A stretch of 64,000 bases of DNA from Halopseudomonas formosensis (GTDB taxonomy: Bacteria; Pseudomonadota; Gammaproteobacteria; Pseudomonadales; Pseudomonadaceae), in NCBI RefSeq assembly GCF_900115905.1, contig NZ_FOYD01000002.1, positions 124,001 through 188,000 on the forward strand, given 5' to 3'. This document shows, piece after piece, positions 1-8,744 of this stretch. Every line of letters begins with the position of its first letter. Within the stretch, counting starts at the first letter, position 1. The notes below the pieces were generated by a model that worked only from the letters and a program-made list of their open reading frames with translations, did no database searches and had not been told where the DNA came from. The translations under genes and the position numbers were made by a program.

Positions 1-1
1 C

Positions 2-655
2 GACCAGCTCGGCTTTGTCATTGCCGGCACTACCCTGGAAGCCGAGGTCAGCAGTATCCGCAGCGTCAACTGGGACAACTTCACCCCCAACTTCTACATG
101 GTGTTCTCCCCCGGCGCGCTGGACGGCATGCCCACCACGCTGCTGACCAGCTTCCACCTGCCGGCGGATCAGCGCGAGGGTCTGCGCCAGCTGACCCGCG
201 CCTTTCCAGCCATGACCCTGCTGGAAGTCGAAGCCATTCTCGCCCAGCTGCGCGACATCCTGCGCCAGGTCACCATCGCCGTGGAATATGTTCTGATATT
301 CGTGCTGCTGGCCGGCTTCACGGTACTGTTCGCCTCGCTGCAGTCGACCCTGGACACCCGCTTATACGAAGGCGCCCTGCTGCGTACCCTCGGCGCCCGC
401 CGGCAACTGCTGCGCCAGGCCAACCGCCTGGAGTTCACCCTGCTCGGCACCCTCGCCGGCCTGCTGGCGGTGCTCGCCGCCGAGCTGGTCACCTGGCTGC
501 TCTACCGCTTCGCCCTGAATCTGGAATGGCAACCGCACTACCTGCTGTGGCTGCTGGTCCCCGGCGCCGGCGCCCTGCTGATCGGCCTGGCGGGAGCGCT
601 GGGCACACGGGCAGTGGTCAATCAGAGTCCTATGGGGTTGTTGCGCAGGGGGTAG
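2..655 (+). CDS. FtsX-like ABC transporter permease, C-terminal part (5' end outside window)
   Basis: The frame is open from the first bases of the window, so the gene starts upstream; 217 residues are visible. The first visible part (GFVIAGTTLEAEV, then SVNWDNFTPNFYMVFSPG) resembles the periplasmic stretch of YbbP-type FtsX permeases. It is followed by three hydrophobic segments (around visible residues 95-120, 145-170 and 180-205) with the FtsX signature ALLRTLGARRQLL between the first two. The family forms the membrane part of LolCDE/YbbAP-like ABC systems that act on envelope lipids or lipoproteins; the substrate here cannot be told. The ATPase partner would lie upstream of the window. 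The C-terminus ends RAVVNQSPMGLLRRG, a normal family ending, so the 3' end is complete. Confidence 0.85.
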   Translation, partial: DQLGFVIAGTTLEAEVSSIRSVNWDNFTPNFYMVFSPGALDGMPTTLLTSFHLPADQREGLRQLTRAFPAMTLLEVEAILAQLRDILRQVTIAVEYVLIFVLLAGFTVLFASLQSTLDTRLYEGALLRTLGARRQLLRQANRLEFTLLGTLAGLLAVLAAELVTWLLYRFALNLEWQPHYLLWLLVPGAGALLIGLAGALGTRAVVNQSPMGLLRRG

Positions 656-685
656 TGGGCTGGGTGCTCCCGGGGGGAGCTGGGA

Positions 686-742
686 GGGACGAGCACCAGC
701 TCGTCCACGGACTGCCAGGGTGTAGCGCACCTGCGCTACGCC
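686..742. repeat. Two-part palindromic repeat (GACGAGC/GCTCGTC and GTAGCGC/GCGCTAC)
   Basis: Between the permease and greB there are two adjacent palindromes: GGGACGAGCACCAGCTCGTCC (686-706) and GGTGTAGCGCACCTGCGCTACGCC (719-742). The same pair, in the same or inverted order, recurs inside the repeat arrays near 20.6-21.2 kb and at 29.25-29.30 kb. This marks a second dispersed palindromic family distinct from the GTAGGAGCACC type. As it sits 3' of both convergent genes it could also act as a transcript-end hairpin, but no T-run follows. Confidence 0.6.
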
Positions 743-791
743 TGAGTGCTGATCCGCGAGACAACGCCTGTCGTCGAGCGGGTGCCCGAGT

Positions 792-1268
792 TCAGCTCTT
801 CTCATACTCGATCGAATTGATATACCACACCGTCGTCCCCGCCTCGGTGGTCACTTGCGCCTCGTCATCCACCTCCTTCTTCAACAGCGCCCGCGCCATG
901 GGCGAGTCGATGGAGATGTAGTCCTTGCGGTCGAAGATCTCGTCGTAACCGACGATCCGGAACCTGAGCTTGCGCCCTTTCTCATTCTCGATCTCCACCC
1001 AGGCGCCGAAGAACACCCTGCCCTCCTGCTCAGGTCGGTAATCCACCACCTTCAGGTATTCCAGACACTTGCGCAGGTAGCGCACCCGCCGGTCGATCTC
1101 CCGCAGGCGCTTCTTGTTGTACTGATAGTCGGCATTCTCGCTGCGATCGCCCAGGCTGGCGGCCCAGGTGACCTTGCGCGTGATCTCGGGGCGTTCCACG
1201 CGCCAGAGATGGTCCAGTTCCTGACGCAGATTCTCGTAACCCTGACGGGTAATCAACGGGGTTTTCAA
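792..1268 (-). CDS. greB: Transcription elongation factor GreB
   Basis: 158 residues, the usual GreB length. The N-terminal coiled-coil finger contains the acidic tip region (DRSENADYQYNKKRLREIDRR style) that enters the RNA polymerase secondary channel and stimulates cleavage of backtracked RNA. The C-terminal FKBP-like domain carries the conserved IVGYDEIFDRKDYISIDSP-type stretch followed by ARALLKKEVDDE. The basic residues and YQYNKKRLREI segment favour GreB over GreA. It is divergent from deaD, with 116 bases between them that must carry both promoters, and convergent with the upstream permease. A start at 1268 is supported by AAGGAG in the leader (complement of 1273-1278). Confidence 0.93.
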   Translation of the reverse strand: MKTPLITRQGYENLRQELDHLWRVERPEITRKVTWAASLGDRSENADYQYNKKRLREIDRRVRYLRKCLEYLKVVDYRPEQEGRVFFGAWVEIENEKGRKLRFRIVGYDEIFDRKDYISIDSPMARALLKKEVDDEAQVTTEAGTTVWYINSIEYEKS

Positions 1269-1384
1269 CGGCTACTCCTTCCATCACCTGCTGCAGGTGG
1301 TCGGCTGAACGAAATGCCTCAAGCAATCGGTCTTGAAAGTGCGTATACTACGCGATCTTCAATCCCCCAAGGTTTACTTCCCGT

Positions 1385-3097
1385 ATGTCCGATACCGCTC
1401 CGGCGGCACCGCAATTTGCCGATCTTGGCTTGCCTGCACCGCTTCTTGAGGCCCTCAACAGCCTCGGCTATGAAACACCTTCTCCCATCCAGGCCGAGGC
1501 GATCCCGACGCTGCTGGCCGGCGAGGACCTGCTGGGCCTGGCCCAGACCGGCACCGGCAAGACCGCTGCCTTTTCCCTGCCCCTGCTGGCAGGCATCGAT
1601 GTCAGCCTGCGTGCCACCCAGGCGCTGATTCTTACCCCGACCCGCGAGCTGGCTCTGCAGGTCGCCGAAGCGCTGCAGCGCTATGCGCAGAACATGCGCG
1701 GTTTTTCCGTACTGGCCCTGTACGGTGGCTCCCCCTTCGCGCCCCAGTTCAAGGCGCTGGAACGTGGTGCCCATGTGGTAGTGGCAACTCCCGGTCGTCT
1801 GACCGACCACATGCGCCGTGGCAGCATCAAGTTCGACAACATCCGTTTCCTGGTCCTCGACGAAGCGGATGAAATGCTCAAGATGGGCTTTGCCGACGAC
1901 CTGGAAGCCGTCTTCGAGAAGGTGCCCGAGCACACGCAGAAAGCGCTGTTCTCCGCCACCATGCCCGCCGGCGTGCGTACCGTGGCCCGCAATCACATGC
2001 GCGAGCCCAAGGAAATCCGTCTGCACAGCGGCAAGAGCAGCAGCCTGGACACCATTACCCAGAAGGTCTGGGAAGTGGCCAACCACCACAAGCTGGACGC
2101 CATGACCCGCCTGCTGGAAGTCGAGCCGGTGGAGGCCATGATCGTCTTCGTCCGCACCAAGACTGCCAGTCTGGAGCTGTCCGAGCGGCTGGAAGCGCGT
2201 GGCTTTGCCGCCGCGGCGCTGAACGGCGACCTCAGTCAGCAACTGCGTGAGCAGGTGGTCGACCGCCTCAAGCGCGGTCTGCTGGACATTGTCGTGGCCA
2301 CTGACGTGGCGGCCCGTGGTCTGGACGTGGAGCGTATCTCCCACGTACTCAACTACGATCTGCCCCACGACAGCGAATCCTATGTGCACCGCATCGGCCG
2401 TACCGGCCGCGCCGGTCGCTCCGGGACCGCCATCCTGTTCGCCACCCCGCGCGAGCGTCGACTGCTGCATCTGCTGGAGAAGGCCACCGGCCAGAAGATC
2501 GAGCAGCAGGCACTGCCGACCGCCGACGCGGTACGCAGCGGTCGCCTGAGCAAGCTGGCCACCCGTCTGCAGACCGCTGCCGAAGGCACCGGCTCGCTGC
2601 ATCAGCAGCTGGTCGAGGAACTGCTGCAGGTGACCAACATGGAGCCCCTGGAGCTGGTCGCCGCCCTGCTGGCGATCCTGCCCGGCGCCAAGACCCTGAT
2701 CGAGCCCGTGGCCGATCTGCCGGTCGCCCCGCCGCGACGCGAGCGCGAGATGGGTGATGATCGCGACGCCGGTCTGGTCCGCTACAAGGTTCAGGGTGGC
2801 CGTTCCAACAACCTGATGCCCAAGCCGCTGGTCGATGTACTGGTCAAGCATGGTGGCCTGCGCCGTCAGCAGATTGGTCACATCAAGATGTTCACCGAAC
2901 ACACAGGTGTCTATCTGCCCCAGCTGGACCAGTCGGTGCTCAACAAGCTGGCCGGCGTGGAAGTCAACGGCGTCGCCCTGCAGATCCGCGAATGGCCGCT
3001 GCCACCCGGTGAAGTCGAGCGTCCGCGCAGCCCCCGCCCGCCGCGCAAGGACTTTGCCGGCAAGCCCCGCACCAGCAAACCGGCGCGGCGTGCCTGA
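1385..3097 (+). CDS. deaD: DEAD-box ATP-dependent RNA helicase (DeaD/CsdA type)
   Basis: 570 residues. The helicase core shows, in order, a Q motif near residue 35 (YETPSPIQAEAIP), motif I AQTGTGKT near residue 55, motif Ia PTRELALQV, motif II DEAD near residue 160, motif III SAT and motif VI HRIGRTGRAGR near residue 335. The C-terminal part (about residues 465-540, VRYKVQGGRSNNLMPK onward) is a DbpA-like RNA-binding domain, followed by a basic, proline-rich tail ending RTSKPARRA. This architecture fits DeaD/CsdA, which unwinds structured RNA during ribosome assembly and cold adaptation. The shorter RhlE and SrmB helicases lack the DbpA domain. tatD follows after 10 bases, so the two are probably cotranscribed. 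Confidence 0.88.
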   Translation: MSDTAPAAPQFADLGLPAPLLEALNSLGYETPSPIQAEAIPTLLAGEDLLGLAQTGTGKTAAFSLPLLAGIDVSLRATQALILTPTRELALQVAEALQRYAQNMRGFSVLALYGGSPFAPQFKALERGAHVVVATPGRLTDHMRRGSIKFDNIRFLVLDEADEMLKMGFADDLEAVFEKVPEHTQKALFSATMPAGVRTVARNHMREPKEIRLHSGKSSSLDTITQKVWEVANHHKLDAMTRLLEVEPVEAMIVFVRTKTASLELSERLEARGFAAAALNGDLSQQLREQVVDRLKRGLLDIVVATDVAARGLDVERISHVLNYDLPHDSESYVHRIGRTGRAGRSGTAILFATPRERRLLHLLEKATGQKIEQQALPTADAVRSGRLSKLATRLQTAAEGTGSLHQQLVEELLQVTNMEPLELVAALLAILPGAKTLIEPVADLPVAPPRREREMGDDRDAGLVRYKVQGGRSNNLMPKPLVDVLVKHGGLRRQQIGHIKMFTEHTGVYLPQLDQSVLNKLAGVEVNGVALQIREWPLPPGEVERPRSPRPPRKDFAGKPRTSKPARRA

Positions 3098-3107
3098 GTA
3101 GCCACTG

Positions 3108-3920
3108 ATGCAGTGGGTCGATATCGGCGTCAACCTGCTTGACGCCGCCTTTGACAAGGACAGGGACCAGGTGCTGGAACGCGCCTGGGAGTCCGGGGTC
3201 AGCCAGATGGTACTGACCGCCACCACCGTGGAAGAGTGCGCTGCCCTGCAGACGCTCTGCAACACCGACCCGCAGCGGCTGTTCTGCACGGCGGGTATCC
3301 ATCCCCATCACGCCCGTGACTGGAGTGCCGATACCGAAGCCGATCTGCGCCTGCTGGCCCAGGCCGACCCGGTGCGGGCCATCGGTGAATGCGGCCTGGA
3401 CTTCAATCGCGACTTCTCCCCGCGGCCAGTGCAGATCAGCGCCTTCGAGCGTCAACTGGAACTGGCGGCGGAGCTGGGCTATCCGGTCTTCGTGCATGAG
3501 CGCGAGGCCAGCGACACGCTCAGCGCCATACTGCGAGATTTCCGCGACCGTCTGCCCGCTGCGGTAGTGCATTGCTTCACCGCCGACAAGGATGCCCTGT
3601 ACCGCTACCTCGATCTGGATCTGCATATCGGCATCACCGGCTGGATCTGTGATGAACGCCGGGGCACCCACCTGCAGCCGCTGGTTCGGGATATCCCCGC
3701 CGGACGACTGATGCTGGAAACCGATGCTCCCTGGCTGCTGCCACGCACCCTGAATCCCAAGCCGAAGAACCGTCGTAACGAACCCGCCTTCATCACCGAA
3801 GTGGCCACCATGGTCGCCCGCTGCCGAGAGGAAAGCCTCGAGCAACTGGCCGCCCACACCACAGCAACCGCCCGCGCCTTCTTCCGCCTCGACGCGCCTG
3901 ATGACAGCCAGCTGACATAA
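3108..3920 (+). CDS. tatD: TatD family metal-dependent hydrolase / DNase
   Basis: 270 residues of the TatD amidohydrolase-fold family. The N-terminal family motif is modified to DIGVNL (usually DxHxH in the YcfH group; TatD proper has IGVNL as here). Metal ligands visible are [17 protein letters not shown], the histidine in [17 protein letters not shown] and the terminal ETDAPWLLP. The IGVNL start and DAPYLLPR-like ending match E. coli TatD, a 3'-5' exonuclease, rather than its paralogs YcfH and YjjV. It starts 10 bases after deaD and is probably translated from the same transcript. Confidence 0.9.
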   Translation: MQWVDIGVNLLDAAFDKDRDQVLERAWESGVSQMVLTATTVEECAALQTLCNTDPQRLFCTAGIHPHHARDWSADTEADLRLLAQADPVRAIGECGLDFNRDFSPRPVQISAFERQLELAAELGYPVFVHEREASDTLSAILRDFRDRLPAAVVHCFTADKDALYRYLDLDLHIGITGWICDERRGTHLQPLVRDIPAGRLMLETDAPWLLPRTLNPKPKNRRNEPAFITEVATMVARCREESLEQLAAHTTATARAFFRLDAPDDSQLT

Positions 3921-4082
3921 GCGCAGCGGCTGAAACACGGGGGCAGTAAAAACCTCGTCCAGCCCCTTGCTACCAGCTAGTCTCCCCTGCGCCCTTGAGC
4001 TATTCTGTGCGCAATCGGCTGTCCCTTCGGGAATGGATGCTCGGCACAGCCCCAACGCCGTTTTCCCCGGGAGTCACCCTTG

Positions 4083-5555
4083 ATGCTGCACCTGAAAAAA
4101 CTCTTCCTCTGCAGCCTGATTCCGCTCGCCGGTTTCCTGACCAGCAGCGACATCCTTGCCCAGAGTGACCGTGGGTCCCTGCCGGCCCGTGTCAGCTCCG
4201 CGCTGGCCGCGGCCAAGATTCCAACCGATGCCATGTCTCTGGCGGTGATTCCGCTGGAGGGCCAGGGCATGGCCCAGTTCGTCAATGCCGATCAACCGGT
4301 CAACCCGGCCTCGACCATGAAGCTGGTCACCACCTACGCAGCCCTTGAGCTGCTCGGCCCCAATTACCAGTGGCAGACCGATCTCTACGGTACCGGCCCC
4401 ATCAGCAATGGCGAGCTTCAGGGCGACCTGATCTTCCGCAGCAGCGGCGATCCCAAGCTGACCATGGAGCGCCTGTGGCTGATGCTGCGCGACCTGCGTG
4501 CCGCCGGCGTGCGCGAGGTGCGCGGTGATCTGGTCCTGCAGCCCGCGGATCTGCGCATGCCCGCTGATCTGCCACCCTTCCAGGACGACGGCAATGATCC
4601 GACACGCCCCTTTCTGGTCGAACCCGACCCGCTGCTGACCAACCTCAAGCTGTTGTCGCTGCGTACCTACGGTGAAGCCGGGGGCGTACGCACCCATCTG
4701 GAGCCGGCGCTGCCCGAGGTCACCATCGACAATCAGCTGAGCGTGCTGGCCCCGGTCAACAGCTGCCCCTGGCCGAACGTGCACTACGCGGTGAAGGATG
4801 ACGGCCAGCGCGCCACCATCACCCTCACCGGCTCACTGCATCAGGGCTGCAGCGCCGAGCGCTATCTGTCGGCACTGGACGCTCCGGTATATACCGCCAG
4901 CCTGATCCGCACCCTCTGGCACGAAATGGGCGGGCGTATCCACGGTGGCAACCGCATCGGCCATTCGCCAAGCGGCGCCCGCCTGCTGGCCCGCAGCACC
5001 TCACCGGACCTGGTGGACGTTGCCCGGGATATCAACAAGTTCAGCAACAACACCATGGCGCGCCAGCTGTTCCTGACCATAGGCCGCGAACAGCGCAGTG
5101 CGGCGGACGCCGACGACCACAAGGCCGCCACCCGCATCATCAACCAGTGGCTGGCCGACAAGGGCATTCAGGCCAATGGGCTGGTACTGGAAAACGGTGC
5201 CGGGCTGTCGCGCATGGAGCGCATGACGGCCAGGGACATGAGTCAGCTGCTGAGCCACGCCTGGCGCAGCCCCTATGCCGCCGAGTTCGTCGCCTCCCTG
5301 CCCCTGGCGGCGATGGATGGCACCATGCGCCGACGCCTGCGCAATACCCCGGTGGCCGGCCAGGCCCATATCAAGACCGGCACCCTGCGCAACGTCCGCG
5401 CCATCGCCGGCATCACCCGAGACAACAACGGCCAGAGCTGGGCGGTCACCGCCATCGTCAACCACCCCGCCGCCGGCGGCAGCCGCGAAGCCCTGGACCT
5501 GGTCCTCACCGACGTCCACCGCCGCGGCCCCACCGACGTAGCCGACCGCCGCTGA
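4083..5555 (+). CDS. dacB: D-alanyl-D-alanine carboxypeptidase/endopeptidase PBP4
   Basis: 490 residues from ATG at 4083. A TTG three bases earlier is also in frame, but GGGAG at 4069-4073 is better spaced for the ATG. A signal peptide is clear (KKLFLCSLIPLAGFLTSSDILAQ). The serine peptidase S13 motifs are all present: SxxK as STMK near residue 78, SxN as SNN near residue 318, and KTG as IKTGTL near residue 427. The enzyme trims and cleaves peptidoglycan cross-links in the periplasm. The gene stands alone, 162 bases after tatD, and is followed directly by a REP cluster. Confidence 0.92.
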   Translation: MLHLKKLFLCSLIPLAGFLTSSDILAQSDRGSLPARVSSALAAAKIPTDAMSLAVIPLEGQGMAQFVNADQPVNPASTMKLVTTYAALELLGPNYQWQTDLYGTGPISNGELQGDLIFRSSGDPKLTMERLWLMLRDLRAAGVREVRGDLVLQPADLRMPADLPPFQDDGNDPTRPFLVEPDPLLTNLKLLSLRTYGEAGGVRTHLEPALPEVTIDNQLSVLAPVNSCPWPNVHYAVKDDGQRATITLTGSLHQGCSAERYLSALDAPVYTASLIRTLWHEMGGRIHGGNRIGHSPSGARLLARSTSPDLVDVARDINKFSNNTMARQLFLTIGREQRSAADADDHKAATRIINQWLADKGIQANGLVLENGAGLSRMERMTARDMSQLLSHAWRSPYAAEFVASLPLAAMDGTMRRRLRNTPVAGQAHIKTGTLRNVRAIAGITRDNNGQSWAVTAIVNHPAAGGSREALDLVLTDVHRRGPTDVADRR

Positions 5556-5559
5556 GCCG

Positions 5560-5951
5560 GGGGCGGGTGCTCCTGCGGTTCGGGGAGAATCCCGGTTTCG
5601 GTGCAGGAAAATCCCGGCTTGGGTGTAGGAGCACCGCCCTCGGTGCGAACCGGCCCAGCCCACATTCGCACCCGGGGCGGGTGCTCCTACGGTGCGAGGT
5701 GGTGGCAGCTTCATTTGTAGGAGCACCGCCACGGTGCGAAAGCGAAGTCCGGCCAAAACACCGAGCCAGCCCCGGTGCGAAAGTGGACTCCAGCCAAGAC
5801 ACCGAGCCAGCCCCATTCGCACCCGGGCCGGGTGCTCCTACGGTTCGGGGAAAATCCCGGTTTTGCTGTAGGAGCACCGCCACGGTGCGAAAGCGGAGCC
5901 CAGCCAAGACACCGAGTCCGCTCCATTCGCACCCGGGGCGGGTGCTCCTAC
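5560..5951. repeat. REP/REPIN cluster 1 (GTAGGAGCACC family)
   Basis: The 414-base gap between dacB and rlmKL is filled with inverted copies of two related units: type A, GTAGGAGCACCGCC-n-CGGTGCGAA, at 5625-5649, 5717-5740 and 5868-5891; and type C in reverse, TTCGCACCCGGGGCGGGTGCTCCTAC, at 5665-5690, 5816-5841 and 5926-5951. A and C alternate in opposite orientation, as in REP doublets. A degenerate copy opens the cluster near 5565. The spacer AGCCAAGACACCGAGCC also recurs. dacB and rlmKL are convergent, so the cluster lies at two 3' ends. Confidence 0.85.
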
Positions 5952-5969
5952 AAGGCCGGGGGTGCGCTG

Positions 5970-8153
5970 TTACTGCCGGCGGGTAATCCGCCAGCTGCGG
6001 TGTATCCGCGGGTTGCGCTGGAAGTCCTTGTCCAGGGTCTGGGCGGAGATATCCTCGACCTGGTACTTCTCCTCCAGTGCCGGGTCCAGCTTGAAGCGGC
6101 GGAAGTTGTTGGAGAAATACAGCACCCCGCCGGGTGCCAGACGGGCCATGGCCATGTCCAGCAGCTGCACATGGTCGCGCTGCACATCGAACACGTCGTC
6201 CATGCGTTTGGAGTTGGAGAAGGTCGGCGGGTCGATGAAGATCAGATCGTACTCGCCCCTGTCCTGCTCCAGCCATTTCATCACGTCATCCTGCACCAGC
6301 TGGTGCAGGTCCGACAAACCATTGAGCGCCAGATTGCGCCGCGCCCAATCCAGATAGGTTTTCGACAGATCCACACTGGTGGTGCGCCGTGCGCCACCCA
6401 CCGCCGCGTGCACAGTGGCACTGGCGGTGTAGCAGAACAGGTTCAGGAAGCGCTTGCCGCGGGCCTCCTCGGCGATGCGCAAGCGCATGGGTCTGTGGTC
6501 TAGGAAGAGCCCGGTATCCAGGTAGTCGGTGAGGTTGACCAGCAGCCTGACCTGTCCCTCCTGCACCGTGAGGAACTCGCCCCGACGATCCATGCGCTCG
6601 TACTGCTGCTTGCCGGTCTGGCGCTGACGCTGCTTGAGCACCACCCGCTCGGCGGGTATGCCCAGCACCTGCGGCAGGGCCACCAGCACATCCTGCAGCC
6701 GGGCCTGGGCCTTGTCCTCGCTGACGCTGGCCGGCGCGGCGTATTCCTGCACATGGGCCCAGCCATCATAGAGATCGACCGCCACGGCAAATTCGGGCAT
6801 GTCCGCGTCATACAGCCGGTAGCAGCTGATGTTCTGCTGGCGGGCCCACTTGCCCAGGGTCTTGAGATTCTTCTTCAGGCGGTTGGCGAACATCTGCGCC
6901 GATTCGCTCAGGCGCGCCTCGGTAACCGGCGCCGCGCCGGCCTTCTCCCCCGCCGAATCCGGCTGATTGCTGCCGGTGATGTAGCGTTCGGGCTGCAGAT
7001 CCATCAACAGCAGCTTGCAGGGCAAGGCACCGTTGAACAGCGAGTACTGCTTGTGGCTGCGGATACCCATGCGCCGGCCCAGCTCGGGGTTGCCGGTGAA
7101 GATCGCCGCCTGCCACCCGGTGCATTCCCGACGCAGCACCTCGCCCAGCTTCTGGTACAGGTAGACCAGACTCGCGGCCTCGCCCAGACGCTCGCCATAG
7201 GGCGGATTGCAGACGATCAGACCGGTCTGCCCCCGGTCCGGGTGGGGTGCGAAGGTGGCCAGCTCGCCCTGGTAGACCTTGATCCATTCGCCCAGCCCGG
7301 CGCGCTGGATGTTGTTGCGCAGCGGCTGCAGCAGACGCGGATCGGCCTCGTAGCCGCGAATCCATGAGGGCGTACGGGCCAGGCCGGCTTCGGCACGCTG
7401 GCGGGCCTCTTCCAGCAGACGGTTCCACATCGCCGGCACGTGCTGCAGCCAGTGACTGAAGCCCCAGTGCTGTCGATGCAGGTTGGGCGCGATGTCCGCG
7501 GCCATCAGCCCGGCCTCGACCAGGAAGGTACCGGAACCGCACATTGGATCGGCCAATGCCGCCCCCTGGGCCGCCATGGCCGGCCAGTTGGCACGTATCA
7601 GCACGGCGGCCGCCAGGTTCTCCTTGAGCGGAGCAGCGCCCTGCTGCAGACGGTAGCCGCGCTGATGCAGGCTGTTGCCGGACATATCCAGCGCCAGCTG
7701 CACCTCGCCATTGCGGCAATGCACGTTGATCCGCAGCTGGGGGTTGACCTTGTCTACCGAAGGCCGTTCGCCAGAGGGCGTGCGCAGGCGGTCAACGATG
7801 GCGTCCTTGACCCGCAGCGCGCCGAAATGGGTATTGTCGACCCCCGGCAGCGTACCGCTGAAATCCACCGCCAGGGTGCCGTCGCTGGCCAGATGATCCG
7901 CCCAATCCAGCGTCGCCACACCGTCATACATCGCCTGGGCGCTGTCCGCTGGGAATCGCTGGAGAATCAACAGCACCCGGTTGGCCAGGCGCGACCACAG
8001 GCACAGGCGATAACCCAGTTCCAGATTGCCGCTGGCATGGACGCCGGCCACGGTTTCCCGGGCGCTTTGCGCTCCCAATGCGCGCACCTCGTCGAGCAAC
8101 AGCCCCTCGATTCCTTTCGGGCAGGTAATAAAAAATTCAAGGGTGTCGCGCAT
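5970..8153 (-). CDS. rlmL: Bifunctional 23S rRNA methyltransferase RlmKL
   Basis: 727 residues from the chosen ATG. The N-terminal half has a THUMP domain (about residues 45-155) and an N2-G methyltransferase domain with the catalytic motif NPPYGE near residue 310 (RlmL, m2G2445). The C-terminal half is a second Rossmann methyltransferase with FLDHRPMR, NLFCYTAS and the motif DPPTFSNSKR (RlmK, m7G2069). The start at 8153 gives MRDTLEFFITCPKG, which lines up with the start of Pseudomonas homologs as remembered. Upstream in-frame ATG (8168) and TTG (8192) codons are possible, and none of the three has a strong ribosome binding site. It modifies 50S precursor rRNA. Confidence 0.92.
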   Translation of the reverse strand: MRDTLEFFITCPKGIEGLLLDEVRALGAQSARETVAGVHASGNLELGYRLCLWSRLANRVLLILQRFPADSAQAMYDGVATLDWADHLASDGTLAVDFSGTLPGVDNTHFGALRVKDAIVDRLRTPSGERPSVDKVNPQLRINVHCRNGEVQLALDMSGNSLHQRGYRLQQGAAPLKENLAAAVLIRANWPAMAAQGAALADPMCGSGTFLVEAGLMAADIAPNLHRQHWGFSHWLQHVPAMWNRLLEEARQRAEAGLARTPSWIRGYEADPRLLQPLRNNIQRAGLGEWIKVYQGELATFAPHPDRGQTGLIVCNPPYGERLGEAASLVYLYQKLGEVLRRECTGWQAAIFTGNPELGRRMGIRSHKQYSLFNGALPCKLLLMDLQPERYITGSNQPDSAGEKAGAAPVTEARLSESAQMFANRLKKNLKTLGKWARQQNISCYRLYDADMPEFAVAVDLYDGWAHVQEYAAPASVSEDKAQARLQDVLVALPQVLGIPAERVVLKQRQRQTGKQQYERMDRRGEFLTVQEGQVRLLVNLTDYLDTGLFLDHRPMRLRIAEEARGKRFLNLFCYTASATVHAAVGGARRTTSVDLSKTYLDWARRNLALNGLSDLHQLVQDDVMKWLEQDRGEYDLIFIDPPTFSNSKRMDDVFDVQRDHVQLLDMAMARLAPGGVLYFSNNFRRFKLDPALEEKYQVEDISAQTLDKDFQRNPRIHRSWRITRRQ

Positions 8154-8306
8154 CTGTTTGATTTCCATCGTTATGTAATATCTGGCAGGCAACCCTGAGG
8201 ATTAAGGGTGCTGTACATATGCCAATTTGATCTTTGTGAACCCTGCCCAATAGGGTACAACGGACTCAAGTGCAAACAAGGGGTTTCGCCTTTTGCGCAA
8301 TCCCTG

Positions 8307-8380
8307 GATGCAGGAGCAACTCCTGCATCGATGCGGGCCTTGTCCCGTATCTTTCCCGGGCCGCACACCGCGGTCCGGGT
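8307..8380 (+). promoter_or_regulatory. Structured leader upstream of rmf (two strong hairpins)
   Basis: In the 254-base gap between the divergent rlmKL and rmf genes, the rmf side holds a perfect 10-bp stem with a 3-base loop, GATGCAGGAG-CAA-CTCCTGCATC (8307-8329), and a second GC-rich stem, CCCGG-CCGC / GCGG-CCGGG (about 8356-8380). The start codon of rmf is 28 bases further on. If transcription begins upstream of 8300, as the lack of an obvious closer promoter suggests, these would fold in the 5' leader and could affect stability or translation of the rmf message. That role is inferred. Confidence 0.45.
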
Positions 8381-8407
8381 TGTCCTACTACATGAGGGCT
8401 GTACTTT

Positions 8408-8623
8408 ATGAGAAGACTAAAGCGTGATCCGATGGAACGAGCATTTTTGCGCGGGTATCAGAACGGCGTTCAAGGCAAATCTCAAGATTCCTGTCCCTTC
8501 AATGGCGGACCCAACAGACAGAACTGGATCAACGGCTGGCGTGAGGGCAGAGCCGACCACTGGGCAGGATATACCGGAATTTCAGGCGTGCATCGCCTCA
8601 ACGAGATGCGCGCAGTAGGGTAA
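8408..8623 (+). CDS. rmf: Ribosome modulation factor RMF
   Basis: 71 residues, slightly longer than E. coli RMF (55). The diagnostic pattern is intact: MRRLKRDPMERAFLRGY at the start, then GKSQDSCPF and RQNWINGWREGRADH. RMF binds near the 30S anti-Shine-Dalgarno region and dimerises 70S ribosomes into 100S particles in stationary phase. It is a single-gene unit, divergent from rlmKL and convergent with pyrD. The 200-base leader carries two strong hairpins. GAGGG lies 10-14 bases before the ATG. Confidence 0.95.
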   Translation: MRRLKRDPMERAFLRGYQNGVQGKSQDSCPFNGGPNRQNWINGWREGRADHWAGYTGISGVHRLNEMRAVG

Positions 8624-8687
8624 TCCCCTCAAGCTTGACCTTTTTCTCCCAGGGCGCTTACTCAAAGCGCCGGGCCCTAGAGGCCCA

Positions 8688-8712
8688 GGCCCCCGGAACA
8701 TCACCGGGGGCC
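8688..8712. terminator. Hairpin between convergent rmf and pyrD
   Basis: A perfect 9-bp GC stem with a 7-base loop, GGCCCCCGG-AACATCA-CCGGGGGCC, followed on the plus strand by ATTTCATT. A second 7-bp stem (GGCGCTT/AAGCGCC, 8653-8671) precedes it. Placed 65 bases after rmf and 33 bases after pyrD, it probably ends transcription from one or both sides, although the T-runs are weak. Confidence 0.6.
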
Positions 8713-8744
8713 ATTTCATTCAGGCCCCCGATTTTACGTCTTCG

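Noticed and set aside
1319-3289. A 656-codon open frame on the minus strand opposite deaD
   Set aside because: It mirrors the deaD gene in a GC-rich region; the product is low-complexity (Gln, Gly, His, Ala) with no recognisable domain, and its upstream part covers tatD.
5556-5969. Protein-coding frames across REP cluster 1
   Set aside because: The translated products consist of repeated RVLLRFGENPGF and VGAPPRCES strings, which are simply REP sequence read in frame.
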